Shown: positions 1 to 10,463, counted from the stretch's first letter. The stretch: 64,000 bases of DNA from Bacillus cereus G9842 (GCF_000021305.1 NC_011772.1:2766001-2830000), one strand, 5' to 3'. Translations and numbers: made by a program. The notes: generated from the letters alone by a model not told the origin.

Positions 1-3000
1 CTTGTACAAAACTTGACCTTATCATTGCATTACCCATGATTAAATCATGATCGGTGGCGCCGTTTACGAAATGTATTTTATAGTCACTGCCTTTTCTTTT
101 GAAAGTAAACTGCCCCGCGTTATTTGTAAAAATATGCGGCTCAGTTGTAGTTACAGAGAAGTAACCATATCCTGGAGCCCATCCTTCAGATTCAAAAATA
201 ATATTATTCAAGTTTTGAAAACGAAATTGTCCATCTGAATATACGCTCAGATGTCCACCGTCATTATGCATTTGAATATAGTTTGACCAAATATTAGTTC
301 CTTCTGCATTTTCTCCTTTAGAAATCCCAAATTTTGCATATGCTTTAGAAGGTTGATCGACTCCATTAATTCGCGGCATGACTTGATAAATATAAAACGA
401 TCCTGTACCCCTGTATTTAATATTGTCAGAACCAAGGACGAGTGAAGGTTGAATACTTCCATCATTTGTTTCCATAAATCCTATATAGCCACGTGGCTTA
501 TCTGCATCGAAAATCTTCATGTTTTGCTTATTTATTTCAACAAATCTGTTTCCACTCGTTTTAAGTGTTACTCCTTCTAAAACTTTCCCTTTGATATGCT
601 CAGCTGTTACATATCCTATAAGATTAATTCTGGACCCCTGAATTAGAATTTCCTCAGCTGATTGATTAATCTGGGATATAACATCGCCTTTTTTAACCCT
701 AGAATTAATATTTTGATTTGTTAAACTAAAAGCCGCTTCCATTTCCAAAACATAAGCAAATTTTTTGTCAGCATCCGTCTTTGAGTACACTTCAGTCGCT
801 TTAGCACGAAAACCTATTTCTTCGGTATTTTGATCGATAGATGTTTGCATTTTTTTTGTTACTGTATCAAAATCACTTTTGGCAATCTTATCTGCCACTA
901 AATCCACCAGTTCTTTATAGTTGGTAATGTCTTTTGGGTTTGGCATGTATACAGATGGTTCTTTTCCTTGCTGTAGCTGTGGTTGAGATACCCACATTGT
1001 ACCATTACGTCGTACCCATATATCTCCTTGCAAACGAGTTACAGGAACGTCAGGAGCTTTAATGGTTACACTAACTAGTATCCAGGAGCCATTAACTAAT
1101 AACTCTTTTATTTCAGTTTGCTCATAACCTAATGCGGTTGAACCATTAAAGAATTGAAGCTTAACGCACGCTCCTTGGTCTAATAAGTTTTTATCTACTA
1201 CATAAACCCATGCAGACAATACGTAGTCACCGCTATTTTGTGAGGCTCCAATACTTTGAGCAATACCAGTCCAGCTATTTGCTGCAACCCCCACATTTGC
1301 AATTCTGACCGAGTTATAACCGTCATGACGTCTGTCTGTTACTGGTGTTACTGTAGCACCTGATACAACTCCTGCTACTGTCCATTTATCGGTACTAGCA
1401 ACTTCATTTGTTATATTGCCATTAGCATCAACTGTTTTTTTCTTAAACTCTGTATTGAAGAATTGATTTATACTACCAAGTGCCCCTACATAAGCTTTCA
1501 TTTGCTTTTCCGAAATCTTTGAACTTAATGAGTCTTTTGTTTGCGTAATTTCATTCTTGTTTTCTTGAATGAGCTTTCCTTGATTTGTTTGTGTTTCTGT
1601 TAGCGTTTTAATATTAAGAGAATTCGAATTTGTGGTCTGCTTCACTTCATTTAGAGTTGTTTGCATGGTTCCTTGATCTTGTTGTACTTTCGAGATTGTT
1701 TTTGAGTTCGTATTTACTGTTTGTTGAATTTCATTAGTTGTTTGGGTAAAATCTGCTTTAGAAGTAACTTCATCGTTAGAAAGTTGCCATGTAGTTCGTA
1801 TGTTACCTTCTTCAAATTTTGCATGGTGTGAGTTTAAATTCCCATCAATATTGCGCCCAGAGTAATAGAATTTAACTTGAGTTACATCTTTATCTTTTGT
1901 TCTAAATGTAACTGATAGTGGTTCGTCTTTATAATCTACATTAATCTTTAATTGCGATTCAGCACGTACAGATTGCCATTCTTGCTCTCCATCTGCATAC
2001 GTTATCGCTGTTTCTACGCCAAACCAAGCATTTGTATTGAATTTTGTTATTTTACCAGTAAACAAAAATGAGATAGTAAAAATTTTATTTCTATAGTTGA
2101 CCTTATCCGATAAAGTCATTTGTTTATTGTCTGACCAGGTTCCAGTCATGTTCTGTTTATTTAACCCTGTTTCTGAACCGCTAGCTAAATTGATTGAACC
2201 TACAGAAATATTATTTACAGTAGTTTTTAATTCTGTAATGGTGTTAGTGTTAGATTCGGCTGTCTGTTTAGCAGTATTAGCAGTTTGAGTTACTAGTTTA
2301 AGATTATCGGTTAGAGTTGTTATCTCCGTTTTCTCTGCTTTATTTTTAATTTCTTCAGCTGTGCGTTCAGCAGTCGTTTTTGTTTCATTTAATACTTTTA
2401 TATCACCTTTACGGTTTGTTTCGTACACTTGCTTTCCAATAAGGTTTTCGTTTACCCAATCTTTTGTATAAACACCCTCTTTGTTGGCCTTTCCTTCAAG
2501 TTGCTGATTTAACCAAGTCTTATCAGGTATATCTTCAATTGTTTCTTTTAAAGTATCAATTTCTGTTTGTGCATTCTTTATATCTTTTTGTAATGGTCCC
2601 GTATCCGGAACAACCGATTCCCAAGCTGTACCTGTCCATATTTTTAAAATACCAGGCTTTCCATTACTAATATCACGCCATAGCGTTTTGTTTGGCTTAA
2701 GATCAGTAGTTGGTGGTTCTTTACTTTCTATAATGTTAACCATATTATTTTCAATTTTTTTTTTTAGTTGCTCTGATATATCTTTAGCCTCTTGTGATTC
2801 CTTTACAGCTTTTCCCGATTCTTTCTTTGCTTCTTCGGCCAACTTTTCTAGTTGTTCTAACAGTTCCTTGTTAGCCTTCCCCTCTAACCAAGCACGCATT
2901 TTGTTATATAATTTTCGTAATTCCTCGTTCGAATCTATAATCTCTCGATAGTCTCCAAATACATATTTATCTTGCGAAGGATCCGTATATGATTCATCAC

Positions 3001-4012
3001 CAGCGATTGCCCTTGCTTCAAGGTATAACTTAGGTGTGAAGCCTGTATCTTTGATTCGGATTGTATCGCCTTCATTGATTAGTTCATGTGCTAGTCCGAA
3101 AATGCGACCGATTGATTGTGCCTCTACTTCATACGAAACTGAAGTATTGACACGCTTCTTTAATTCCGTCTTCATCAAAGTCATTAATCGTTTTGGTGTC
3201 ATATTTTGGTCTTCTGTTTCTGGAGTGTAAAAACCAAATTTATGTTTACCATGTGCATTCCAACGTTGAAAGGCATCACTATCTGTAATATAAACAAGTC
3301 CGTTATTGATGCTCTCAACCGTGATAATTTCATCACCTTCACCTCGTACAAATCCGACTAAGGCGGTACAAATATCCCTGGAATGCTCAATGCGTCTAAC
3401 GCCTACTAAGTCTTTTCCCAGGGTTACTTCCTTCCCTGTTTCTCTCCCTCGTTTATTTATCATATCGACGTACCATCCAGTAATTTGAGAACCAGATACT
3501 TCAACTCGATATTGGATTTCCAATTCAAACAAAGCTGCAATTTTCTTTAAAAAAGTAAGGGGATCGATGAATTCATCAATCGTCATCGTGTGGAACGAAG
3601 AATAATCCGTTATTCCACGTTGCCATTTTGAATCGGCAAGAGCGATATCAATAAACGTATTAACTGTTTCGCTCTCTATACGTTGAGGTTTAATAATCCC
3701 ATCTTTGGCGATTTGAACCCAGGCACCAGAAGAGTGTACAGTTAATGATCTATCCTTTGAATCTTTTTCTACTTCATTATTAATAACATACGGAACAATT
3801 CGACCATCACGTACTTCCTTTAAAACCAAGTTCTGCTGTTGTAATGTAATTGCATGTGGAGTACCGTCAAAAATTTTGAACTCTAGCATATCAATGTTAT
3901 TCTTGATTTCCCAATGACGCTTATCTTCCCAGTAGTCCTTTGGTTGAATAGCGGATAGAATTTGATCTGTTCTGAAATCAACAACATGAAGTAATCCGCT
4001 TGGTGTTCTCAT
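1..4012 (-). CDS. Phage tail endopeptidase / tail tip (Tal-like) protein, C-terminus cut by the window edge
   Basis: An open frame runs from ATG at 4012 to the window edge without a stop, giving at least 1,337 codons. Its start overlaps the stop of the Dit gene (ATGA), a normal layout for Dit followed by the tail-associated tip protein. The N-terminus (MRTPSGLLHVVDFRTDQILS) and the following region resemble the phage minor structural / prophage endopeptidase tail family. From about residue 330 it becomes a long repetitive, coiled-coil-rich stalk with many TQT, NEI and KTL-type heptads, then beta-rich parts likely used for receptor binding. Role: baseplate hub and cell-wall contact. The N-terminal family call is firm; the receptor-binding role of the distal part is inference. 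Confidence 0.85.
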   Translation of the reverse strand, partial: MRTPSGLLHVVDFRTDQILSAIQPKDYWEDKRHWEIKNNIDMLEFKIFDGTPHAITLQQQNLVLKEVRDGRIVPYVINNEVEKDSKDRSLTVHSSGAWVQIAKDGIIKPQRIESETVNTFIDIALADSKWQRGITDYSSFHTMTIDEFIDPLTFLKKIAALFELEIQYRVEVSGSQITGWYVDMINKRGRETGKEVTLGKDLVGVRRIEHSRDICTALVGFVRGEGDEIITVESINNGLVYITDSDAFQRWNAHGKHKFGFYTPETEDQNMTPKRLMTLMKTELKKRVNTSVSYEVEAQSIGRIFGLAHELINEGDTIRIKDTGFTPKLYLEARAIAGDESYTDPSQDKYVFGDYREIIDSNEELRKLYNKMRAWLEGKANKELLEQLEKLAEEAKKESGKAVKESQEAKDISEQLKKKIENNMVNIIESKEPPTTDLKPNKTLWRDISNGKPGILKIWTGTAWESVVPDTGPLQKDIKNAQTEIDTLKETIEDIPDKTWLNQQLEGKANKEGVYTKDWVNENLIGKQVYETNRKGDIKVLNETKTTAERTAEEIKNKAEKTEITTLTDNLKLVTQTANTAKQTAESNTNTITELKTTVNNISVGSINLASGSETGLNKQNMTGTWSDNKQMTLSDKVNYRNKIFTISFLFTGKITKFNTNAWFGVETAITYADGEQEWQSVRAESQLKINVDYKDEPLSVTFRTKDKDVTQVKFYYSGRNIDGNLNSHHAKFEEGNIRTTWQLSNDEVTSKADFTQTTNEIQQTVNTNSKTISKVQQDQGTMQTTLNEVKQTTNSNSLNIKTLTETQTNQGKLIQENKNEITQTKDSLSSKISEKQMKAYVGALGSINQFFNTEFKKKTVDANGNITNEVASTDKWTVAGVVSGATVTPVTDRRHDGYNSVRIANVGVAANSWTGIAQSIGASQNSGDYVLSAWVYVVDKNLLDQGACVKLQFFNGSTALGYEQTEIKELLVNGSWILVSVTIKAPDVPVTRLQGDIWVRRNGTMWVSQPQLQQGKEPSVYMPNPKDITNYKELVDLVADKIAKSDFDTVTKKMQTSIDQNTEEIGFRAKATEVYSKTDADKKFAYVLEMEAAFSLTNQNINSRVKKGDVISQINQSAEEILIQGSRINLIGYVTAEHIKGKVLEGVTLKTSGNRFVEINKQNMKIFDADKPRGYIGFMETNDGSIQPSLVLGSDNIKYRGTGSFYIYQVMPRINGVDQPSKAYAKFGISKGENAEGTNIWSNYIQMHNDGGHLSVYSDGQFRFQNLNNIIFESEGWAPGYGYFSVTTTEPHIFTNNAGQFTFKRKGSDYKIHFVNGATDHDLIMGNAMIRSSFVQ

Positions 4013-5508
4013 CGAAATCGCTCCCTATATTTAACTTTTGCTGTTCCGATATTTGCTGGCATAATTTCAAGTTTATTCTGGCCCTTAGTAATTTTAGGAT
4101 AATCACTGAATAATTCCTTTAGATTAATTGCACTTGAACCATTAATACTAACTAGACTTTTAGCTGTATCGATTTGCACTTTATCTCCTTTTCCAACAAT
4201 ATATGGAGGATTATTACTTGTATTTTGGTTAACTTTCCAAATCTTAATATCATCAACTGTCATAAGTACAGCCGGATTATTATTCCACCATTGACAGATA
4301 GAAATTTGTACCTGTGCAATTTTATTCATCAAAATCCCATCTTTGTCTACCCAACGAGCTTTTGCTCCAGCATCATCAATCTCAGTACCGTACGCAAATT
4401 TCGCAATATAAAACTCCCATTCATTCCCAATACGGTAAACACATAACTTTCCGTAAAAATTATTCCACGTCCAAGGATACATACCGCGCGTATGGATCAT
4501 CATTTGTTCAGCTGGATGCCCTGGATAGGCAATCTTAGCAACACCAAAAGTTTCTTCAGCTTCCCAATATACATCGTTTAGCGACAATCGAACTACAGGT
4601 TTACTAGTCTCATCCAGTAGGGCCACTTCTACTTGTCCCATTTGTACATAACTACTGCAGTTGAACCTTACATAAGCATCCATTATAAAATCTTGTAATG
4701 GTCCGCTAGGAATGCTTTTTTTAGCAACCGCTCCATGATTCCCTTTGTAATTCTGATCACCATAATCTTCTACATAAAATTGATGTCCATTAGATTTGAA
4801 TGTACCTCCACCTTTAGTGTTTTCAAACTGTGATACACTTGTCCATCCAACTGTAGTAGACATTTCATCCCACATTACACGTTGTTTCCACTCTACTGGA
4901 AGTTGGTTTACTTGTAACGGGTAACCAATCCGAAAATAATCTTCTTTGTTTGGAAGATATACGCTCTTATTCCGAACATCTAAAAATGTAGAAGGGTTTT
5001 CAACTTCAATTTCGATGATAGGTTCTGACTCCGCACTGCCTTTATTTTGAATGTTGGCTATTAACCCTCGACCGTCATTTTCAAAGTCAAACGTTTTCTC
5101 ATTCCCTAACTTATACGGCATTGGACATATTAGTGTAATAGTTGCTTGATGAATATTAGATTTTTCTAAAGTCTCCTCTACAGATTCCTTAATCCCGTAA
5201 TACACAATATCCGGTTCGTCTGTGAAGGTAATTTTTACAGGTTCTTCTGTATCTAATAGACCATTCAATTCATCTATCCGTTTCCTTAGTTCAAAAAGAG
5301 AGACTCCCTTAAGAGAGAAATCTACTTCTAATACTCTCTTGGGAGTCCTTTTACTTAAAAAATATGAACCTGGGCGGTGAGGTACGGTTAACTCATTAAT
5401 TTCGTCACTTAAAATTCCGCGACCTCTTACATCGTTAACCATAAAAAATCCTTTTTCGTATTTTTGCTCAAAGTATTCTTCTAAATTAATTTCATTAAAA
5501 ACTAACAA
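4009..5508 (-). CDS. Distal tail protein (Dit, phage tail family protein)
   Basis: The 499-residue product lies directly between the tape measure gene and the tip gene, the position of Dit in siphophages. The N-terminal 130 residues have the Dit-type pattern (for example VPHRPGSYFLSKRTPKRVLE followed by a beta domain). The middle and C-terminal 350 residues are an extension with Trp-rich, lectin-like beta segments, which suggests an evolved Dit carrying a carbohydrate-binding module; that part is inference. Translation starts at TTG, eight bases after GGAGG. Dit forms the hexameric hub that joins the tail tube to the tip. Confidence 0.85.
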   Translation of the reverse strand: MLVFNEINLEEYFEQKYEKGFFMVNDVRGRGILSDEINELTVPHRPGSYFLSKRTPKRVLEVDFSLKGVSLFELRKRIDELNGLLDTEEPVKITFTDEPDIVYYGIKESVEETLEKSNIHQATITLICPMPYKLGNEKTFDFENDGRGLIANIQNKGSAESEPIIEIEVENPSTFLDVRNKSVYLPNKEDYFRIGYPLQVNQLPVEWKQRVMWDEMSTTVGWTSVSQFENTKGGGTFKSNGHQFYVEDYGDQNYKGNHGAVAKKSIPSGPLQDFIMDAYVRFNCSSYVQMGQVEVALLDETSKPVVRLSLNDVYWEAEETFGVAKIAYPGHPAEQMMIHTRGMYPWTWNNFYGKLCVYRIGNEWEFYIAKFAYGTEIDDAGAKARWVDKDGILMNKIAQVQISICQWWNNNPAVLMTVDDIKIWKVNQNTSNNPPYIVGKGDKVQIDTAKSLVSINGSSAINLKELFSDYPKITKGQNKLEIMPANIGTAKVKYRERFR

Positions 5509-5522
5509 TATACCGCCCTCCT

Positions 5523-8500
5523 TTAAAATACATCTTTCCGTTTTTTTACAGCCTCTTGCTCTCCAGTAATATCATCAACGAACCTATTAAACTCTTGTCT
5601 ACCAAGCTGTATATTAATATACGCAGGTTGTCTTTCACTAGCTGTAGAATTTGAAGCAGTTCCGGCATCCGTATTTCCTGAGCTTGCTTGTGGTCTAGCT
5701 GTCTGGTATGCACCAAGTCCTCTTGGCATTCCGTATACAGTCTCTACTTGTAAAGCTTCCGGTTTCATCCATTCAGTCATTTGTTCGGTTGTTCTTTGTA
5801 CAGCGCCTTTCATTGCATCAATACCATTAATCCACCCTTTCATCATATTGACACCAATGAAATCCCTGAACCAACGACTCGGTGAGTGAATCGATAAAAG
5901 TCCTGAAATTTTATCTTTAATTCCATTTCCGATGTCCGTAATTTTGTCCCAAATAGCCCCAGCCATAGAGCTTATACCGTTTAAAAGTCCCTGCATCATA
6001 TTTTTTCCTATGTTTCCTAAATCGATTCCGCTTAGGAATGACTTTACATTGCCAAAAATTTGAGTCACTGTGTTATAGATAGAATTTAGGATGTTAGATG
6101 TCGCTGACTTAGCCGCATTCCAAATTGAAGAAATGATGCTACCTACTGCGTTCATAACAGATGAAATGACTGAACCTATACCTGAAAAAATTGAACTTAC
6201 TATAGAACCTATCGCTGATAAAACACTAGAAAAAATAGATTTCACTAGATTTAGTCCACCAGTCACGACCGCGGAAATTAAATTTATCGCCCCTTGGATG
6301 ATATTTCCGATTAATGACATTACACTCGACGTAATGCCTTTCACCGCGTTCCACGCTCCACTCCAATCTCCTTTTAAAACTGAAGTGAAAAGCTTTATTA
6401 TGTTAGTGATTATCCCAATAGCAGAGGTTATTACACCCATAATAGCTGGAAAAACTGCCTGGACAATCGACAAAATAAATTGAATCGCCGGGATCACTAC
6501 GCCTTTTATTATTGTCGCTAGACCTTCAAGTATCGCAGTCGCTACGGGAATCGCCGCTTGAATTATCGAAACTATCACCGGGAATACTGCCTGGACTATT
6601 TGCAAAATTAAAGGAATAACCGTAGTCGCTATGATAGAGATTACCTGACCTAATAATTGAATAATCGGAATCGCAACGGAAATCGCAGCAGCAATAATCC
6701 CAGCTATTACTGGGAAGACCGCTTGTACCGCCTGGAGAATAATCGGAATTACTGATGTCGCTATGATCGATAGGACCTCTCCAAATCCTTGAATCAGCAT
6801 TCCTGCTATACTAAACACCGTCTGTATTACTTGTAATATAATAGGGAATACCGTTTGAAAAGCTTGAGCGAATATGGATAAAACTGTAGATGCTAGCTCA
6901 GTAAAAATTTGAGCTACTTGTTGTATAGCCTCCGTTATCACTGGCATAATTTCTATTGTCGTATCAGCAAACATCTGAATTAATTCAGTAATCATAGGCA
7001 TCACTTCTTGTACCACTTGACCGAAAAGTTTGAATAAATCAGATGCTAAAGGTACTACAGCTTGTATTGTTTCTCCGAACAAACGGAATAAATCGAGTGC
7101 TATCGGTACTACAGCTTGTACTACTTCACTAAACAAACTAGCTATTGTAGAACCTAACTCACCAAAGGCTGCACCTAGCTCAGAAAGAGCAGGTCCAAGT
7201 GTAGCAAAGCTTTCTGCTATAACTTGTCCCGTTTTCGCAAATTCAGGAGCAAGTGGTGCAAATGCTTGTGTAATCCCCTGAGCTATTGACTGAACAACCG
7301 GCAAAATTGCAGACTTCACAGAACTAAAAATCGATTGTATAGACTGCCAAGCCGACATAAAAGCAGACTTCACTTGATCATTTGTATTTATCAATTTAAA
7401 TATCGTAGCACCTAAAGAAGCTACAATAGCGATTACCCATCCTATGGGGCCTGAAACACCTAAAAACGATAAACCTAAACGTACAATTAATGGCGTTAAA
7501 GTGGCTATCGTATTTCCTATTGTGGAGAAAGACATTTTAATAAAATCAACTACTGGAGAAACGGCAGAACCAATTCCAGCAAATGCTGAACTAAGTCCTG
7601 ATATTGCTGAACTAAACGCACCGCTTATCCCTTGACCAAACTCACTGAACTTTGATTTTATCGTAACTAGCGAAGTCTCTACAGCTGTTGCAAAACCAGA
7701 AAACACTTGACCCGCTTTAATTAACCCTGTCTCTAATGCTGTGCCAATTTCTGTACCCATTGCTGAAAATTTTCCCGGTATTGTCTCAAGATAAGAACCT
7801 AAAGAATCAATAGCAGATTTCATAGCTTCAACTGCCGCTACTGTCCCACTTTTTATAGATTCCCACGCACTGTTAACGGCATTTCGAAAAGTCTCGTTAT
7901 GTTTGTAAAGTTGAACTAGCGCTACCCCCACTAAGCTTAAAATTGCAATAACCGCACCAACCGGTCCTAACAATAAAGCAAATCCGGCTCTTAATGCTGA
8001 TAAAGCAGCCCGAAGCATTACTGCTGCTTTTGATGTTCCTGACATCCAAAGCATTAGTTTGCCGATAGTAATTATTGCTCCTCCAATTGCGTTAATAACA
8101 ATACCCGCTACCGTTGCTATAACTAAAAAAGCCGTAGTAAATGCTACTACGGAAGCAATCACCGTCTGCACGGGAGCTGGTAATTTCATAAACGCGTTTG
8201 CCAAGGTTTCTACTACTCCAGCTACGGCCATTAATGCAGGAGCTAATGCATCAGTAAATGCACGTGCTGCAGCATCAAGAGAGGATTCCATTTTCGTCAG
8301 TGCTCCGGCCCATCCTTCAAGCATGGAGTCCGCAGCTTTTTTAGAAGCACCGTCCGAGTTCACTAAGGATTGTGTTAAAGCATCAATCTTTTCAGGCCCC
8401 GCTGCTACAAGTGCCATCATACCTGATACAGCTTCTGTCCCAAATATTGTTGCTAACGCCGCGCCTTTTTGTGCACTTGTCATACCTTCCATTCCCGTTT

Positions 8501-9443
8501 TTAATTCTCCAATAATTTGAGACAATGGTTTCATATTACCTTGTTGATCCGTAATAGATACGCCAAGCCGTTTTAACTCATTTGCTGCTGCTTTTGGTGG
8601 TTTAACTAAACGTAGTAAAGATGCACGTAATGCTGTACCAGCGGTCTCACCTTTAATACCGCTATTTGACATAATACCAACAGAAGCCGCTAGTTCTTCC
8701 ATCGATATACCTAATTGAGCTGCTGGACCCGCCGCATATTTAAAAGCGTATTGCATATCCCCTACACCTGCAGCCGTTGCGTTTGCGGCTGTTGCTAGAA
8801 CATCAGCAACATGTGTACTTTGACTTGCCTCCATACCAAATGAGTTTAAAGCTGACGTAATCGTATCAGCAACCATCCCCAGGTCTTCGCCTGACGCAGC
8901 CGCTGCACTCAACACACCAGGTAATGCGGACGTTGCCTGAGCCGAATCAAAACCTTTCGCACCCATTTCAGCAAAAGCCGCTGCTACCTGCCCTGTTGAA
9001 TACACAGAATCCTTTGCCATATCAAGAATCGCTTTCTTTACTTGACCGTAGTCACCTGCAGTTAAAACTGCCGCTTTACGAGTTTGTGATTCAAATTCTC
9101 GTGACTTTTGAATCATACTCCCTAATGCAAAAGCCGACGCTGCAGCTGCAGGACCAAATGCATTTTGCATTGTTTGCCCTGTTTGCTGTACACGTCGGCC
9201 CATTTCAATTGCTTGATTACCTACTTCTTGAAATCTAGCACGCCACCCTGAATAATCAGGAGGCGGTGCTGGTGGCGCGGGTGGTAATGGTGGAGGTGAC
9301 GGCGGTTGTGGTGCTGGTGGGATAGGAGGTGGTCTACTAATCTGTTGAAAAAATGTATTCCATGCTTGTGTAGCTTGTCCAAGGTTACTTATTAAATTAG
9401 ATATGTCCGCGATCACCTGAGTTTCTACCTTGTTCTGGCTCAT
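5523..9443 (-). CDS. Phage tail tape measure protein
   Basis: The product has 1,306 residues and is the largest complete protein in the window. It sits directly behind the tail chaperone pair. Residues about 38-66 are an unusual Pro-rich stretch, then comes the conserved tape measure core (about 70-400, Ala/Gly-rich helices with GMEMASQ- and GIKGETAGTALR-like segments). Long hydrophobic helices follow, then a region of repeated Phe-Pro-Val-Ile units around residues 840-1,060, which fits helical repeats setting tail length. The C-terminus carries a short conserved domain. At about 0.15 nm per residue the protein would fit a tail near 195 nm; this number is an estimate from length only. Confidence 0.95.
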   Translation of the reverse strand: MSQNKVETQVIADISNLISNLGQATQAWNTFFQQISRPPPIPPAPQPPSPPPLPPAPPAPPPDYSGWRARFQEVGNQAIEMGRRVQQTGQTMQNAFGPAAAASAFALGSMIQKSREFESQTRKAAVLTAGDYGQVKKAILDMAKDSVYSTGQVAAAFAEMGAKGFDSAQATSALPGVLSAAAASGEDLGMVADTITSALNSFGMEASQSTHVADVLATAANATAAGVGDMQYAFKYAAGPAAQLGISMEELAASVGIMSNSGIKGETAGTALRASLLRLVKPPKAAANELKRLGVSITDQQGNMKPLSQIIGELKTGMEGMTSAQKGAALATIFGTEAVSGMMALVAAGPEKIDALTQSLVNSDGASKKAADSMLEGWAGALTKMESSLDAAARAFTDALAPALMAVAGVVETLANAFMKLPAPVQTVIASVVAFTTAFLVIATVAGIVINAIGGAIITIGKLMLWMSGTSKAAVMLRAALSALRAGFALLLGPVGAVIAILSLVGVALVQLYKHNETFRNAVNSAWESIKSGTVAAVEAMKSAIDSLGSYLETIPGKFSAMGTEIGTALETGLIKAGQVFSGFATAVETSLVTIKSKFSEFGQGISGAFSSAISGLSSAFAGIGSAVSPVVDFIKMSFSTIGNTIATLTPLIVRLGLSFLGVSGPIGWVIAIVASLGATIFKLINTNDQVKSAFMSAWQSIQSIFSSVKSAILPVVQSIAQGITQAFAPLAPEFAKTGQVIAESFATLGPALSELGAAFGELGSTIASLFSEVVQAVVPIALDLFRLFGETIQAVVPLASDLFKLFGQVVQEVMPMITELIQMFADTTIEIMPVITEAIQQVAQIFTELASTVLSIFAQAFQTVFPIILQVIQTVFSIAGMLIQGFGEVLSIIATSVIPIILQAVQAVFPVIAGIIAAAISVAIPIIQLLGQVISIIATTVIPLILQIVQAVFPVIVSIIQAAIPVATAILEGLATIIKGVVIPAIQFILSIVQAVFPAIMGVITSAIGIITNIIKLFTSVLKGDWSGAWNAVKGITSSVMSLIGNIIQGAINLISAVVTGGLNLVKSIFSSVLSAIGSIVSSIFSGIGSVISSVMNAVGSIISSIWNAAKSATSNILNSIYNTVTQIFGNVKSFLSGIDLGNIGKNMMQGLLNGISSMAGAIWDKITDIGNGIKDKISGLLSIHSPSRWFRDFIGVNMMKGWINGIDAMKGAVQRTTEQMTEWMKPEALQVETVYGMPRGLGAYQTARPQASSGNTDAGTASNSTASERQPAYINIQLGRQEFNRFVDDITGEQEAVKKRKDVF

Positions 9444-9452
9444 TCACCTCAC

Positions 9453-10174
9453 CTACCCTTCCTCTTCTTTTATTTGACTTCTAATCATCGATTCTATTTG
9501 ATCAAAGAACGATTCGTTCCTTTGAATTTTTTCAACTACTTCTTTCCGTTCATTTGCTTGTTTTTCAATATCACGAACACTTTCTGGACGGGTATATATA
9601 TCCGCTAATGACTTGATTTTGTCACTTTGAGCATTTCGATTAAACAAAGCTTGTACACTTGCAAACTCGTACTTATCAAGTAGTTGTTCCTTATATCCGT
9701 TCAACATAAGGTGATACTCCTTGAGACTAATACGCCAAGATTGCAAGGTGGTCATATTAAAAAAACGAAAACACTCACCTTGCAATTCATCAATATTTAT
9801 GCGTACAGGTTCTCGAACGATTTCTGTTGTTCCGCTGTCATTGTCCCTAGAAGTTTCTTCACTGTCTTCTGGAAGAAAAAACTATTTAGCACAACTGCTT
9901 TGTTGTACTTTAGAATTTCATCAAGGTCTAGTTTTTCAGCATTAAACATATTTTCAATCTCTTTCTGTACAGCTTCATACGTGATTCCCTCATTTGTATG
10001 AATCAGTGCGTAATAAACCACATCCGTGAAATTAGTAATTCCGCCCTGCATGGTTTGGGAAACGAATTGCATCGGCCCACCGTTTTCATCTAATAACCTC
10101 AGTGCCTGTAAACAGAATTTCAGTTCTTGTTCTTTACCATTAATTACGAAACGCGTATATGATTTTTCAGCCAT
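9453..10174 (-). CDS. Tail assembly chaperone gpGT-like fusion made by -1 frameshift
   Basis: The -1 frame is open from the slippery heptamer at 9875-9881 to the stop at 9453, passing under the gpG stop. Ribosomes that slip would make about 240 residues: 100 of gpG and 140 from the second frame. The second frame has no good start of its own (only a TTG at 9785 without a ribosome site), and its first 30 residues before that TTG are read only after slippage. The T domain is thought to recruit tail tube subunits. The layout, phase and open frame are all visible in the sequence; the rate of slippage cannot be judged. Confidence 0.85.
9797..10174 (-). CDS. Tail assembly chaperone gpG-like (zero-frame product)
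   Basis: The 125-residue protein begins at ATG 10174, eight bases after GGAGG; an upstream TTG in frame would overlap the ribosome site and is not the start. It lies between the tail tube and tape measure genes, where lambda-like phages encode gpG. Near its end the frame contains T TTT TTC in the phase needed for -1 slippage (9875-9881). The protein would bind the tape measure and keep it soluble during tail assembly. Sequence identity to gpG is not claimed; the call rests on position, size and the overlapping frame. Confidence 0.85.
   Translation of the reverse strand: MAEKSYTRFVINGKEQELKFCLQALRLLDENGGPMQFVSQTMQGGITNFTDVVYYALIHTNEGITYEAVQKEIENMFNAEKLDLDEILKYNKAVVLNSFFFQKTVKKLLGTMTAEQQKSFENLYA
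9875..9881 (-). promoter_or_regulatory. Programmed -1 ribosomal frameshift site (TTTTTTC)
   Basis: Read on the minus strand the heptamer is T TTT TTC, with zero-frame codons AGT TTT TTC. It matches the X XXY YYZ rule for -1 slippage, and the new frame joins the downstream ORF without a stop. Confidence 0.85.
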
Positions 10175-10205
10175 AATAATTACCTCCAATTATTTTTTGT
10201 TCAAA

Positions 10206-10231
10206 ATAAAAAAGCGTCTATATGAACGCTT
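10206..10231 (-). terminator. Rho-independent terminator-like hairpin between tail genes
   Basis: A six-base stem (AAGCGT/ACGCTT) is followed on the minus strand by a T run. It lies after the 72-aa gene and before gpG, so it may lower expression of the chaperone and tape measure relative to the tail tube. Confidence 0.6.
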
Positions 10232-10244
10232 ATTCAAATCTTAA

Positions 10245-10463
10245 TTATTTATTTTCCACAAATTCATCCATTGTTTTATTAAGCAAACTAATCATTGCTT
10301 CTCTTCGCTCGCGCGGGGTTGTATTATCGTATAACTCATTGTGAATATCACTTACTTTGGCCAACTTCTGAGGATCGACATAATTAGTTACCTCTTCATG
10401 CCCACCAAGCATCATAATTGTATTGCCTATAACGACCGCTTGCTCTTGTTTGCTTAATTTCAT
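10245..10463 (-). CDS. Small phage protein, paralogue of its upstream neighbour
   Basis: The 72-residue protein is not recognised. Its start overlaps the stop of the preceding gene by four bases (ATGA), so the two are translationally coupled. It aligns over most of its length with residues 4-66 of that neighbour: both have a start like K-x-E/Q, a central Val-Asp-x-x-L/K motif and an end like A-T/M-I-S-V/L-L-N-K. This indicates a tandem duplication. The place, between tail tube and gpG, suggests a role in tail assembly, but no function can be named. Confidence 0.7.
   Translation of the reverse strand: MKLSKQEQAVVIGNTIMMLGGHEEVTNYVDPQKLAKVSDIHNELYDNTTPRERREAMISLLNKTMDEFVENK

Noticed and set aside
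5523..9443. Several plus-strand ORFs of 60-150 codons across the tape measure gene
   Set aside because: They lie in the shadow of a strong minus-strand coding frame, have no ribosome sites and show shadow-like composition.
9453..9785. Second tail chaperone frame as a separate gene from TTG 9785
   Set aside because: No ribosome site stands before the TTG and the frame is open further upstream to the slippery site, so it is read by frameshift.
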